Counted from the first letter of the stretch, positions 36,231-61,429 are shown. The stretch: DNA of 64,000 bases from Branchiostoma lanceolatum (GCF_035083965.1 NC_089737.1:13567029-13631028), one strand, 5' to 3'. Translations and numbers: made by a program. Notes: generated by a model from the letters alone, not told the origin.

Positions 36231-37118
36231 GAGTCAATTTAGACCCTTGTCCATCATCTAAATAGTCTTTTCTTTAATCATCACATAATATGCTTCACTT
36301 TATATATGGCCGGTATAGTATAATAAGGGATCTGAAATATTTATGATATATAGTTTAATATTGCAATATTGGAATATGGAGGTTGTGACGATACAATGAA
36401 AATAAAGATGGCAAATTCATACCATACCTACATGTATTTGACCTACCTGCATCTGTAAAAGCAATAAAAAGAACCATACGACTGATCTTAACTGATACTG
36501 ATAGCAATGACAATCCCGTCTATTGGAGCTGTGTTCTGCCCACCACTTATGTGCCTGTGTAGAGATTGATGGATTAAAAGGTAATTCATAGCTCGCTGCT
36601 TAGATCTTGGTTGGAAGACTACCTAGCGCAGTAGTTTATTTGCGAATCGCTAGGTGGGGCACAGATAGCAAGCTCGCAAAGCACCACGGGACCTTGCATG
36701 ACGTCATACATGACGTCGTAAGTTCCCTGATGTCATTGGTCAGAAAGCATTGGCCCAAAGTTAAAGGGCTGAAGGATTTGTGGGGTAAATCACGTGTCAT
36801 GTTCTGTGCGCTTTGAAGACGAGAACAGCACTGACAGCACTTGCTTTGAATCAGCTAATCCCCAACGCACGGTTAGTTTGCGCTCTCACTGGTTTGTAGA
36901 GCCCTTAGCTAGCTTTGCATGCGTAGTGGCTTTGCCTATAACCATTGCATCTATACCCCTCACTTTCTGCCTTGTAAAAGCTTTAAAGGTTCAACCTATC
37001 TATCCCACAAAAGAAGGGATAGCAGCGTAGTTTTCATGGCTTTGCTTAGAGCATGCATATTTCATTGTAGTTTCTCACATACTATCGCTTCTAGTGCCAA
37101 AGGCACAAACCACTTTGC

Positions 37119-37283
37119 TAGCCTCCATAGCAGGCTCTCTGGGCCCTTTTTGGCTTATAATTCTCTTTTACTGGGCCTAATGGCTACGGCCTGGCTGCAC
37201 AAACGACCCAGTACAAAAAGAAGTCAACAGCAAAAAGAGTATAATAAGCCAATAAAGGCTCAAAGAGCTTGCTATGGAGGCTA
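37119..37283. mobile_element. MITE-like foldback element, family 'AGCCTCCATAGCAGGCTC', copy 2
   Basis: The left end TAGCCTCCATAGCAGGCTCT returns inverted as AGAGCTTGCTATGGAGGCTA. Inner arms GGCTTATAATTCTCTTTT and AAAGAGTATAATAAGCC also pair. Same family as 784-928. Confidence 0.75.
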
Positions 37284-37379
37284 ATACTTTGCTCACTTTT
37301 GTTCTTGTCACGCATTGCATTGTGTAAAACGCTAGTTACTTCACTTTCCGGTCACGCATTGCATCCTGGGTAACGTGTC

Positions 37380-37575
37380 ATCTCCAAGCAGATCTACACC
37401 GGTGCAAAAATCGTGTAAGCTAGCCAGAGAAGGTCCGTCATGACGTCAGGCACCGGTAGACGAAAGTATGTGTAATAATTACTATTTGGTGGCAGCACGA
37501 ACACATGGGTATAACATATGTCATTCTCTGGCTAGCTTATACGATTTTTGCACCGGTGTAGATCTGCTTGGAGAT
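37380..37575. mobile_element. MITE-like foldback element 'ATCTCCAAGCAGATCTACACC'
   Basis: The left arm begins TCTCCAAGCAGATCTACACC and continues GGTGCAAAAATCGTGTAAGC. The right arm is the inverted copy, ending GTAGATCTGCTTGGAGA. It ends 39 bases before the acceptor of candidate exon 12b. A related single-ended fragment is at about 29632-29700. Confidence 0.75.
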
Positions 37576-37614
37576 TAGGTAGCGTGAGCCGTTCTGTCTT
37601 TGCCGTCTTCACAG

Positions 37615-37773
37615 ATTCTTAAGGAAGAGAACGTGATGCCGACGTACGCCGATGTAGCAGAGCAAACCTTTGACGACTTCCAAAGGCAGCGGAATGTGAG
37701 CGGGAACAAGAAGTCCCGTGCAAGAAATCTGTCCCTAAGCAAGTCGACCAGCAGTGGCGTTCCATCAATATAA
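37615..37773 (+). CDS. CMAS: Candidate alternative terminal exon 12b of CMAS copy A
   Basis: Follows a good acceptor (CCGTCTTCACAG), accepts phase 0 as exon 12a does, and stays open for 52 codons to TAA. It begins ILKEENVMPTYADVAEQTFD DF; exon 12a begins ILKDQAMKTYQLLADRTTDD F. With one gap about ten of the first 21 positions agree, so it looks like a diverged duplicate of 12a. Splicing from the exon 11 donor at 33115 would give a 487-residue protein ending RNLSLSKSTSSGVPSI. AATAAA is at 38705. Without transcript data it could also be a relic. Confidence 0.65.
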   Translation: MLKEENVMPTYADVAEQTFDDFQRQRNVSGNKKSRARNLSLSKSTSSGVPSI

Positions 37774-38800
37774 TCCACGTCACAGTCCATCGTGTGCCGT
37801 TGATCTTTGAATAAGGCAAGCCACGGTTCCATGTGCGCATGTGCAGTCGTGATGCATTGTGGTCTGAGGTCAAAGTTTAAAGCACACTCCTTGTTTATAT
37901 GCCATGCGCACTTAGAATTATGAAGTGGCTTATTGGCAGTAAACCGATGTGATTTGAATGAAGATCCGAGCAATTCAGGCTAGGTCCCTTCAGAATGGTG
38001 TTCTGGATATCTAATTGGTGAAGGGTATCTCGAAATATTCTTTATTATTTGTGTACCATGAATGTCTTTCAAGGAAGAAGCTTAAGGTACAAGAGATTGT
38101 GGAATTTAAGCTAGAATTCTGTCAGTCTATCTATATACCTCAATTTACGGCATTCGAAGTTGTCAGTCGAAGCTACATCTTCGAAATATGATATTTTCAT
38201 TCTAAGTTACAATCAAAATGTTTCTTGTAGTTGCCGACTTGATAAAACTTGGACGCTCTATGTTTGCAAACAATGAACAACTAATGCTTCAGGAATTGTG
38301 ATGTATAACATTGAATTATCTTTATTTTCTGTCTGGGAGTAACTAAAGATAACATGTGGCATTTGGTCTTAGTTTATTGATGTTGAGTTTTGAACAGCAA
38401 ACAATATATTTGTTCAGCAAGAGGGTGATAGGTTACTAACCATATAAAAACAAAATAGCGAGTAGAAAACTGTAAGATGGAACGTATCTACATACCACCT
38501 GTGTTATAATACTGGTCAAGAAGATTTGCAAATGTTGGTTAAATGATTTGCTAGTTTAAAAAATATTGAGATCTCAACCTGTGCGAGAATGTAGCTTTTG
38601 CGTCATCAGATTAATGTTTGCACGTGTGGTTTCATTGGCGATGGGCAGTATAAGAATTGGTTACACCTGTAGACGTATGTTTCTCAACTATTTGATGAAA
38701 AGTAAATAAAACAACCAGGTGCAAAGATCATGTGAGGTGTCATTTTGCAACGGTTACATAGGTTGAGTTTGCCATCAACTAAGTATGTGTTTAGTTAAAA

Positions 38801-39094
38801 AGTTAAAATCCTCCCACACCATATTTGATGTATAGGGCGGTGCCCATATCCGTTTCATAGCCCTGGGGCCACACTGTGGTGCAATCACTGCAGCAGGGGG
38901 CTAGTCCACTGGCAGTGGAGTGTGTTTAACTTCCATACTGTTTCATAAGTATGTCGTCTTTGGTATGACTCAATGCGCCTCTTGTCCAGAGGTGCCCTAC
39001 CTGGGGCTTGAACCCAAGTCCTTCTGGTCCAAGTAATTTGAACCAGATGTGGCAGAGTAGCAAAGGCGCAGACCACTACACCACAGGGACACCC
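38801..39094 (-). mobile_element. tRNA-derived SINE, copy 1
   Basis: Minus strand: A-box region TGGTGTAGTGGTCTGCG and B box GGGTTCAAGCCCC at tRNA spacing, then a body with CACTCCACTGCCAGTGGACT. The same element is at 53405-53697. It is not a functional tRNA because the cloverleaf stems do not close. Confidence 0.8.
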
Positions 39095-39141
39095 CTACTA
39101 AGTATGAGTACTAATTACTATTTGGTGGCAGCATGAACACA

Positions 39142-39235
39142 CGGTGTACTACCTATGTCATCAAAATGGCGGCAGCCGACCAGTAAACATTGTGGGCTGC
39201 CGCCATTTTGATGACGTAGGTAGTACCCTGTGCTC
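39142..39235. mobile_element. ~90-bp hairpin element
   Basis: Near-perfect arms: TACTACCTATGTCATCAAAA with TGGCGGCAGCC on the left and GGCTGCCGCCATTTTGATGA with CGTAGGTAGTA on the right. The spacer is 17 bases. The preceding words ATTACTATTTGGTGGCAGCA also occur near 37480. Confidence 0.7.
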
Positions 39236-39807
39236 CTTGGTGGCAGCAAGGGGCCTACGATCCTTTAGTACTTTACACAATGCAATTAAGATAGGTCAGA
39301 GAAACATGGCCATGGGCTTCAGGCCGCTGTGCAGGTGGTTTCTTAAAGGTACGTGACTTCATTTTAACAATGGTGATTGGTGACTACTGCCTACATATTA
39401 GGAACTCCAAGCAGACGTTAGTGTGATGGAATATCTTGCCGCTTACGATTTCCACCTCAAAAGCTGCTTGGAAATTAACAAGGGACTGGCGGTGTTTCAT
39501 ATTATTGTAACGTTGCTGGCACACAACTTTCATTATGTCATACCTGGGCCTGATACGGGTGTTCCGGACCGTGTGATAACTATCCGTATCACATGAGATT
39601 CTAAAGTTGTATCACACGGGCTTCCATAGAATATTTCGAATGCATTTCGAGCGCGCCGGGTGCGCCGCTGTCGAAAATTCGAATACCGGATTCGGTGGTT
39701 GGAATCAATGTTGTTACAGTTTTGTGTTCGAGGACACAAAACTCCCTCAACTTTTGGCGCATTGCAATGTGTGTTTTCTCGGGTGGGTATGACATAAATA
39801 AAATACA

Positions 39808-39916
39808 TGTACAACACGGTGTATTCCGCATCACCCTCGGTCCCAGCCCTCCCGCGGGTCGGATCGCCCGCGGTCGGGCTGGAACCTCGGGTGATACGGA
39901 ATACACCGTGTTGTAT
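39808..39916. mobile_element. ~109-bp GC-rich hairpin element
   Basis: The arms ACAACACGGTGTATTCCGCA and GATACGGAATACACCGTGTT run inward through CACCCTCGGTCC and CCTCGGGTG. The hairpin is nearly perfect. No coding content. Confidence 0.7.
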
Positions 39917-40475
39917 TCTATATGTAATGACTTCAATGGGTCACTGAAACGGTTCTGTATACTAATATTCTGTATGCTGTCCTTTTGGAGAAACATGTGT
40001 ATGTGAAAATGGTTGTTGCACCAGGGAAATGCTTTGCTTACTTGCATATGTCGAGACTGGAAAGTCTCGATTCGAGATGGCAGCCTAAGTGGTTCAGGAA
40101 TGCCTTACACGCATGGAATGAACGAATGAGTTCAATTGCAAAACAATTGGAGATATTGTAATGGGTGTGTTGTATGTATATATGTGTTTGTGTGTGTTTC
40201 CGAAGTTTTGTAGCTAGCATAACTTCAGAGCCTCTGGACGTATTGTGATGATATTTGGTACATGGGTAGGTGTTGGGAAGACAAAAGTCAAGGTCGCTTA
40301 TGGGCCCCTTGATGTATGACCTTGGTATTGCAGCAGAACTTCCGTTTTTTATCTTTTGACCTGGATATGCTATGGTCTTGATTCTTCTGATGCAGATATC
40401 TTAGGATTTTACGAAATGTAGGTTTCGTCCCTTGTTTGAATTACTAGTATGCATTTTTTGTTCTTTTTTTTGCAG

Positions 40476-40541
40476 ATTCTGCTTCAACACGGCATGGCGA
40501 CTCAAGAACAGTCAGGGGACAAAGTTGACTACGCATCTTGA
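40476..40541 (+). CDS. CMAS: Candidate alternative terminal exon 12c of CMAS copy A
   Basis: After a strong acceptor (TTCTTTTTTTTGCAG) a 21-codon open frame in phase 0 reads ILLQHGMATQEQSGDKVDYA S and stops at TGA. Like 12a and 12b it begins with ATTCT directly after the AG. Similarity to 12a is limited to the first residues. The exon is short, so chance is not excluded. Joined to exon 11 it would give a 456-residue protein, closest in length to vertebrate CMAS. Confidence 0.45.
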   Translation: MLLQHGMATQEQSGDKVDYAS

Positions 40542-42710
40542 AGACAGACAGCACCGTTAAACGTCACACAGATGAAATATACAGGATTCAACACAACACA
40601 TTTTGAAACGTAAATATCCAATGAGATCGCACCGCGGATTAATACATATCCTTCTTCTGTAGTGTGACGATGATGTCATTTGTAGAAAAGTAATCCAAGC
40701 GGTGAAAAGGCACCGATGGCAGAACTGCTACACAACGACAAACGGCATTTTTGTTTCCCTGTTACTTGTGTCCGAAATACATGGAGCTGAATAGAAACGG
40801 CCAATAACAAGAGCTTTATGAAATAGTATGTACAAACTGTAGCTATTTTGATACAGTCAGACGTTTCAGACAGCTATCTTTTCTCAGTGACTAAGGAAAG
40901 ATCTAGCAGAACCAGGTTTTATACCAAAACTCTGAATAGATATGTCAATGAAGTGAAGACCATTTCAGATGTCAGTAGTCACTGGCGAAAGATAGCGGAT
41001 GCTGTCTGAAACGTCTGACTGTTTCAAAATTTTCTCCAGTTGCTTGAGTAGCTATTTTTGGCGTATCTTATTACCTGTATGTCTACCATTCATCAACGTA
41101 AACTGTAGCTATATTTTGAGAATATGTACAGCCATTGGCTGAAATATGTATATGTATAGAATTCTAGATGTTGAATATAAGCCAACACTAATCTAATAGT
41201 AGCATATTAGAATGCTAACTGTAGGAGATATTTCATTCCTCTGTCGTTGCACAGAAGCAAAGCACCAACACTAGCCTGCCCATCACAAACATAATCTGTA
41301 CGTGTATAATTCTACAAATAGGCTTCTCGTTCTATATTCATGTTTGAACCATACATAGATAGATAAATCTATTCATTATTGCCCACGGCACTATAAGATC
41401 ATACATGTGAACACTAGATGTCACTGTATTAAAGAGAATCTAATTGAAATTGAGCTTCTTATGGTAACTTTTCTAAAGTTATTATGATAACCATCTAAAC
41501 ACATAAACCTCAGTAGGCAGATTCTACCACTAACTGAATAAACTCATTCTTATACTAAGTCTTGATGTACGGCTTCGTTGATTACGAAAATTAATCAAAT
41601 GTAGTTTATACACCTAGTATTTAGTATCCTCCCCAAAGGTAAAATGACGTTATGTTACATTAAGACATAAATAATTGTACGCTTGAACAATGCAATATTT
41701 ATTCATAATACACTGTTTAATTTTGCAACCATTACACAACACCAGCAAATGATTGATAATTTAGGCATAAATCCACGGCAAAATCGTCATACGACGTCAC
41801 TTGTGATAAAAGCAGCTTGTATAATATTGCAGCATTTCTAATGCTTTATAACATTTGATAAATCTATATAACATATGTGCTACCTCAATGCCGGTTATAC
41901 AATGTATGCTTCCCCGCACAGATAGATACTGTGAGCGTAAAATTAAACACTAATCATCCGTCAAATGATACTTACATTATTATGTAAGTACGTAGTATCA
42001 AGTAATATTACTTGATACTACCAATTGCTACATATACACTTTAAATATGAAGGTCCAGTATAGTACAGCGCCACTTGCAATGCTTTCCACCTTTTTAAAA
42101 CTCTGAATACGATATTTGCTAGCAAATGCATTCTATGTTTCCCTATATTGCACAAGCCGGAAAATTATTTGAAAATGTAGGCATAACAATAATTCCTATA
42201 CCACATATTCCTATACCACACAACACAGTTTTACGGCTCGAAACTCATGGGTGCATGTGTATTTTGTGACCCAAAATTGGAGCTATGCACCTAATTTGTG
42301 ACTGTGGTTGCACCAGTGCACCTAGATATTTTGTAGGCCATAGGGTAAAGGTAATATTGTGCACTAGGATACAGAATATTCTTAAAATCTAAGTACATGT
42401 ACCAGAAAAAGCCTTTGTTGTACTTTGTTTGATGTTTTACGTGTTTAAAATTTTGACGTTAGCTATAAAATTTTAGATTGAAGAGGCAAAAGGGATTATT
42501 ATTACATCTTGCTGACATTCTACTCTATGTTGTGCACCCAAATTATATTCTGTGCACCTAAATTTTCAGGTTAGATGCACCAGTACATCTATTTCCAAAA
42601 ATGAATTTCAAGCACGTAGCTGTTTCTTACATCAGACTCTGTATCCAATCTTCCCGAACTTTGCCCGCACTACTTTATGTTCCCGCGGATGGATATTGCG
42701 TTCTGCAACC
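40542..42710. other. Interval between the convergent CMAS genes
   Basis: AT-rich, with no supportable coding exon. An imperfect foldback with CAGTCAGACGTTTCAGACAG at about 40855 and its inverted partner near 41035 is present. A relative is near 44300. Plus-strand AATAAA is at 41537; a minus-strand equivalent (TTTATT) is near 41698. Confidence 0.5.
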
Positions 42711-54573
<11,863 letters not shown>

Positions 54574-55655
54574 TTTCCTTGATCTGACCAGAATAAACAA
54601 CGACCAACAGAAAAATAAGGGGTGGAATGAAATGCCTACAGTCGACAGAACTAGTTGGACTTGTTTGAAGGACAAAGCCGGGGATAGAAAAGTCTATTAT
54701 TTTGGTGGGGGACGGTCATATACGGTTCTTTCACCCTGTGTACTATACATATGTGTTGTCTTTTTACGTATCTATCAAGTTCAAAAGTACAAGGATCTAA
54801 TACCAAAATAACATTCACACTAAGAAAATAATAGGTTCTTAAGAGTAATAATATGACATCCCCCCGACAGCAAAGTATTTGGTATGTTCCGAACAGCTTT
54901 TGATCTTCGCGATCGATGAGCCCATCCCGCAAAGTGATTCCATTGTAGTCATTATCTCTATAAAACACGAGAGCCTTTTATCGATACGTAGCACAATGGT
55001 AACCATGACATCGGGAGCTCCCCGGTATCTTTACGGTGCTAGGAGTGATGCCCACCCGCCCAGGTAGATTAGCGCGCACGGTGGGTAGTTTTACGGACTT
55101 AGTTTAGTTCGCTTCCGACGGTATGACCTTAGGACCTCTAACTCGATTCTGGGCCAAAAACGCTAACCATTACGCCATACGATGCAACAGTGAGAGACTG
55201 TGTAAAACAGACGACCTTGGATTGTAACCTTGGAAAGGTAAGTTTCGTCGTCCTATGAAATCTGGTTGTACCACTCAGTGAAAGCTGTCATTATGTGGTG
55301 CAACCATGGATGAACACAACTTAAAGGCTCAACTAAAAAGGTCACTGGGGAAAAACATGGCTGGCTGTGTAATGTTGTGGTCTCAAGAGTTTATTTAAAG
55401 AGCAGTTGACACATATACAAAACAGACGTTGTGCCCTTGGGAAAGGCACGTAACACATATTTCCCATGTCCTAAGCCCTACAGTAGGGTTTGGGTTGGCG
55501 TTAGGAAGGGCAGCCAGCCGTAAAAACTGCTACAAAAAGACTTGTACTTGATGAGGAGTTCTGGGGCTCCCTATCCATGTGCAAGCACGTCCAATCCCCA
55601 TATGATAGGGAATAAAAGACGTAAAATTGGAGCGAGAGAGAGAGAGAGAAAGAGC

Positions 55656-55716
<61 letters not shown>

Positions 55717-55717
55717 C

Positions 55718-55771
<54 letters not shown>

Positions 55772-56834
55772 AAAGGCTCTGTCGAAGAGGTCTACATGTA
55801 GTAGAGGTGCGGATGTGGCGCGCCTAACAACATGGTCATGACGTCCATTCTATAGTTCCTGACATTCTTTATAATTTTGCGCGAGAGCACTGCTATGATA
55901 AGAATCTTATGACCTCACACAGATTATACGCAAAAATTATTGATGCCACAAAAACGTGCAGAAATCTAAAATGATGGCATGGAGGACCAATATCTTTTAT
56001 TCCGCTTTTTTTCGGAGATAAGTAGGGATACTCCATAATTGTGTTTTTCGAGCAACATTATTATGGGTAAGATTTTCAACTTTAAATCTTCTACAACTGA
56101 TATGTTGTTACTTGTGAAACTAGAAAACAGTTTGTTTTTAAGAATCATTTGTGGAAAAAAAGTACGCAATTCAGCCCTTTGGCTGCTATGTACTTGTCTA
56201 AGCGGATCATAATGATAGATATCACAATAAACCTTTCATTCATTCATTTATTTATTTCATTCATTGCTGATACCTCTGTGGTTCAAAAAAAAATTACCAT
56301 CTGCACTACAGTCCAGGTACGTAAGGGGGCGTACATGACGATCTGGTCTATTGTCGTTTTTGCCATTCTTATGACATGCGGGATGATCTCAATGCAATAG
56401 TGACAGGAGAAATTCTCTTAAATGACGGCTTATGGGGCGGATTACAATTCAAAACAACAAATGGACAATGGGAAATTGTAGCAGAAATTAAATGGTAAGC
56501 GTTGTACTATCTCTTTATCATAGGCACATAACAAATTTCAAAGGACTCGATGTACAGACAGATCTGAATATATCTTTTGATGAAAAAACTCAAACAATGC
56601 CAAAAAAGGTGAATAAAGACTTTAATACATGTATAAAAGACTGCTTTGTTGTCAGAAAAAATACCGAAACTCATGATAAGCCCCACTCGATTGTAACACT
56701 ATACCCAAGACTTATGCTAGCCCTTATTGCATTTAGTAATTAGGATGTTAAGTTTTGTTCGTGTACGAGTGTAGTGCAATAAAGTTCCCTTCCTATTCTA
56801 TGAGCCTGCATGATATTCACGAGGCCCAGTTGGT
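54574..56834. other. Interval between CMAS-B and the cysteine-rich gene
   Basis: No supportable exon. It contains a probable SINE head on the minus strand (about 55085-55195, ATGGCGTAATGGTTAGCG), a (GA)n tract at 55635-55769, and a retroelement-like AATAAACCTTTCATTCATTC tail at about 56225. Confidence 0.5.
55635..55769. repeat. (GA)n microsatellite
   Basis: Nearly pure GA with two AAGAGCCT interruptions. Confidence 0.95.
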
Positions 56835-59513
56835 TTAACCGATGGGTTGCGGCGGCAGACCTCCGTTTTCCTCCACCCATTCTTCAGTCTGGCACGTTCC
56901 TTTGGTAAAGGAGCCGTCATTAGGAAAACAAACCAATCCTCGCTGGCAGGTGCAGTCGTCCTCTCTTCCTATTGGACGTCCGGTGTCACATGACTGACCT
57001 TGCCCACCACAACCTGTGACGTGGTGTCAAAAACAAAATGGCGACGAAAGTGAGACCATTTATATTGTTTCGCGAGTAGGATCATTTCAGTCTAACTATT
57101 GTCGCCAGTCATCTTGTTCACACGTTTCAAACAATGGGACAGAAAGGTGAAACCAGGATTTGTAAAAGGTACTATTGTGACAACATGTTATGCTGAATTC
57201 TAATCCATCTATCCTCTTGTAGTACATACACTGTAGTACAAGAACACAAAACGTCCCCCAGTTTTGAAGACAAAATGCTTGCCCGTGGAACTACAATATA
57301 ACACACAGCATGAACCATGAAAGAAAACAAAAAAGGACTAAAAGAAAGAACAAGAAACCATGAAATAGAGACCTCTTGATGATTTCGCTCCATTGTATGT
57401 AATATTTGTATAATGTTACGCGTTTACGCTTGAATCGTATTCATCTGTGCTGATGTCTGTTCCAACTAACACAGAGCAAAATCCACGAAAATAAAGCCAC
57501 CGCCAACGTTTCAAAAAGAGAAGAGGAAAAGGGAAAAACACAGCTAAGATTAAGCTTATGTTTTATCCGTTTACGTTTGGACCATCTTTATTATGTTTTT
57601 ATTTGTTGCACTTTCTCTTCCCAAAGACCAAAATCAGAGAAACGGAAAGACATTAGGAAGAGAAAGGATGAAATCACAGCTAAGATGCCGCGTCGTTACT
57701 ATGTATAAAAGTGTTATCATCAAGTAGTGTTGTACTTTCACTCCCCAAAGAGCAAATTCAGAGAAACGGAAAGATAAGAGGAACAGAAAGAAAGAAATCA
57801 CAGTTAAGATGCCAAAAGTAAAATTTCCATACAGGCGGGCTCTCCGGTTCTATCAAAGAAGCGGGCGTTACATCCCCCACAGTGGTCAGCCACACAGGCG
57901 GCGTCGGGATTGGTTGGGCAGACGGTGACGTCACACGGGTCCACCAAGCATCGGACCATGGGCTGGTCATCCGGGCAACCTAGGGGTTATTTGAGGTCAT
58001 GATATGAACTTTTCTTGACAATGTTCTTGACAACGTGTGTGGTAGTTCCACTCTGTGAGAATTTAAGGAAATGGCTTTTTAATAGTAAATCTCACTGTAT
58101 GGCACCTTCGCAAATGTTTAATTCTTAATTGAGACATTTTTCTCCAAAATGATAGTCTATATACATCATATAAGATCCATGTGGTACTTCAAGATTGTTT
58201 GGAGCTAGGAAAGTGGGCATGGTAGCAACTACGAAAAATCAAACTGTAAAATGTATAAACTTAATCTTATGGTTTCTTCTATTCCATTTGACTTCAATTT
58301 GTCTTTGATGAAACAGTTCAATCATGCGATCTGATTTTTTTTATTCATGCATTTCACATTTCATTTCTTTCTTTTGTTTATACAGGGAAAATACACTCAC
58401 TACAGATATCCCATGAAGTGTTTTTCAGGTATCCCTGATATCCAAATATAAAGGCACAACTAGCACTAATTACATTACATGACTTGTAAGGGCACAAACC
58501 ATCTCCGTTACAATCCGCCACAGACCCAGACTTGTCGTAGAACACGGCGTTACACCCTCCGCAGAAGTTGTGTTCACATCTGGCGCGGGGGCTGCCGGGA
58601 CAGGTGGTTACGTCACACGGGTCCAGCATGCACTGCACGATGGGCATGCCGTCGGGGCATTCTGGGAAGGAATTTGAGTGAATATTTTAAAAACCTTTTT
58701 TTGTCTTTACGGTCAGAACACAAGAAATAAGATAAGCTATACATGCACAACGAAATTATTGTGTAATGCTGGAGATCTTGCATATAAACAATGTTTTGAT
58801 GATGGCTAACGTTGCTTGTTGGCCGGGTCATTATCTTCTTCTTATACGGGTCATTAGACGGCCTTGTATATCACATCCGACTTACCGTTCCTCCTAGCTC
58901 TATGTTTTCACAATTAAGCATCGCTGATTTTTTTTAAACGTAGAATCAGAAATCTTACCTCTTTCACGTGGAAGCGGATGCCGACGAGGAAGGAAACCTG
59001 TATACGTACGTGTGAAATCGATATATAACTTAACATGAAGCATCATACATATCATGTAAGTTAGCCTTTTACAGCGTCCAGTTTCTATTTGCGGGCTTCA
59101 AAGTATACAAAAGCAATCTAGATATCAAGATCAAGACACAAGAATGACATCAAGATTATAGAGCAAGATGCTTAACCCACGGGAAGAAATGTAAGCTCCT
59201 CTTTTTAAAGCAGTGAATAGTCTGTAACATTTCCTGGCCTGTTTAACGCAATGGGAGTATTTAATCGATGTTTGCGGTGAAGATCCCTGAAGAGCTATAG
59301 GGGACCTATTTTGACCGGTCGAGTTTTTCTACTACTACGTCTCATGACGTCTACATGGCGCAGTTTACTGGTATCAAACTTCGTAGGAAACAAAAATGAG
59401 CAAACTTGAACCTCACCTATCCATCCACGGCTGCTCCCCCGCTCCCGTGGGGGGACTGCGAATGTCGTCATACACAGGTGAAACAGCACTGCTGCCGTTG
59501 CGAAGAACTTCAT
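56835..59513 (-). CDS. Secreted cysteine-rich protein with two CGGCNA modules, family not recognised
   Basis: Five minus-strand exons: 59513-59417, 58997-58959, 58661-58512, 57979-57833, 57013-56835 (TAA). They encode 203 residues with consistent phases. It starts with a typical signal peptide (MKFFATAAVLFHLCMTTFA). A short arginine/proline linker follows. Two related modules, each filling its own exon, share the pattern CPD-x2-P-(I/M)-V-x-C-x3-DPCDVT-x-CP and end CGGCNA-x-F. The first has MPIVQCMLDPCDVTTCP, the second QPMVRCLVDPCDVTVCP. The C-terminal exon is a different cysteine-rich piece (GGQGQSCDTG, DDCTCQRGLVCF, GTCQ) with an acidic/proline tail. All internal introns are of the same phase, which favours module shuffling. 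No catalytic motif is seen. An extracellular binding or inhibitory role is possible but is only inferred from the cysteine framework. Confidence 0.8.
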
Positions 59514-59734
59514 GATTGTAGCGCGGGGAAAACACACCGCGGTCTTAAGCTTGTGAAATGATCTACCGATGTTTGTGCTGCGCAATATATAAAGATTGCA
59601 CAGGAAGTACCTACGTCATCATCGGAACCACGGTTTCTATGACGTGGCATATCCGGTCTTTTCGTCCGAAGGCCCCAAATGTACAAAAACAAGTTTTGAG
59701 TCCACACCCAATGAAATATTGTTATTTGTTATTT

Positions 59735-59858
<124 letters not shown>

Positions 59859-60125
59859 CGCAATGCAGTATGATAAAATTCAGTTTAACAGATGTTGAGA
59901 GTCGGTGGCAAGCATTACTATTTGTTGTTGAATTTCAAGCTTGACGCATAAAACAGTAGACGATGTTTACATTCGGCTTGTTGTTTGCAGCGGTCATTGA
60001 CCCTGAGTGTTTTTGTTTATTCAGAGGAGGCGTACTTCCTCAGTCTTTCTCAGGTCGGTGTGCGATCGCTGTTTCTATCTTACATGTGTTACTTCCGGTC
60101 TAACGCGCCCGGGGTGAGTTTAGAG

Positions 60126-60551
60126 TAGCCTGGATGCCTCACTGTTTCCAATGCCTTCTTAAACAGCACTGAAAAATTCCTATTTATTATGAAACTGAAC
60201 AAACCATGTTTTACGAGCTCCATATGTACATACATCTACAATTGCCTTAAGAAGCGAGAAGAAGTCTGTAAATAGTAGACGAGTATAGATTGGTCCTTTT
60301 AGACATAGTACGATATCACATTTCATTACGTTATATTATCAACACTGTATGTATTCCTTTGCTTATCACCATGACCTGTACTTAGCTTGTTTAAGTATAA
60401 ATGTACAATAAAGGTCTTTCATTCATTCTTCACAGGCCAACTCCTCGGCTCTAGGGCCAACATGCTCTATGTAAATGAGGCCCCCTGAGTTAGACCTAAT
60501 GTCCTTTCACGGATGGATATTATAGACATCGGGGGTCTGGCATCCAGGCTA
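60126..60551. mobile_element. Element with GTAGCCTGGATGCC / GGCATCCAGGCTA ends
   Basis: The 12-13 base ends are inverted repeats about 425 bases apart. The interior includes the dispersed repeat also seen at 6130-6320 (CCTTAAGAAGCGAGAAG, CACCATGACCTGTACTTAGC, AATAAAGGTCTTTCATTC). It could be a DNA element that captured a retroelement tail. Confidence 0.4.
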
Positions 60552-60609
60552 GTTTTAAAGCTTGGTTGGACCTATATTGAAAATGAATTTCACTTTTTTA
60601 TGGAATGCT

Positions 60610-60846
60610 CTAGATATACTGTTTGACGTTATAAGTGCACAAACACTAGTGTACAAAGCCTACAGCCAGGAGTTCGCTACCCCCAGACCCCAGAGAAGAC
60701 CACCAAAGAGATGGAAAGACCAAATTGTGAAGGACACGGGCTTAAACAGTCGGGAAACAGAGGCTAGGGCAAGGGACAGGACTGCTTGGAGGATCCTCCT
60801 GGAAAGCAAGGGGCCAGTTTCTGGCCTGAGCATGCAAGCAGGGTAG
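60610..60846 (+). mobile_element. LINE fragment (polyprotein C-terminal end)
   Basis: The plus frame reads LVYKAYSQEFATPRPQRRPP, KRWKDQIVKDTGL, ARDRTAWRILL and then a stop. This is the common C-terminal end of a retroelement endonuclease/RT polyprotein, same family as 28900-29200. Only the last ~75 codons remain. Confidence 0.75.
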
Positions 60847-61429
60847 CCAGGCGTTATAAGTAATTCACATATCTTTGCATACTTATAAGTACAACAGATT
60901 TCAAGAGACTCGGTACCACGAGCAGATTTGAATATATATCTTTCTTAGATGTGACAACTCTTACAATGCCAAAATAGGCAAATAAGTAAAAGACTGGTTA
61001 GCTATCAGAAAAGATGCTGAAAAGTACGATAAGCACCGTCCGATATAATAATAATTAATAAGTAGCTGTTCTAAGATTTATTTCCATTTTGTAGTTTGTT
61101 GGTGAATTTCGTTGTATTGCGTCATTGGTTTATTGCCAAATGCCACGATATTGAATATAGCTCTTGGTGGGTTGTGTGCCTTACGTCTAATCGTCACGAG
61201 AAGGCTAAAACGTCAGGCTTTCTTTACAATTCTAACATTGGAGATAATTTTAGTAGGTACCGTACAGTACTCTGGCATGAAGCCTTTGGGCTATGGTTTT
61301 GAACTATTAATTGTGTAATCACATCAGCCAATTCGTCTTTCTTTCTGTCTGTTTTATCTAGCCAGGGTGGCCCAATCTAGTGTAAGACACTGCTTTACAG
61401 CGGGACCCTCGTCTCTTTCACCAGGCCCT

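Noticed and set aside
36919-37284. 121-codon plus-strand open frame
   Set aside because: About half of it lies within the MITE at 37119-37283 and there is no recognisable protein feature.
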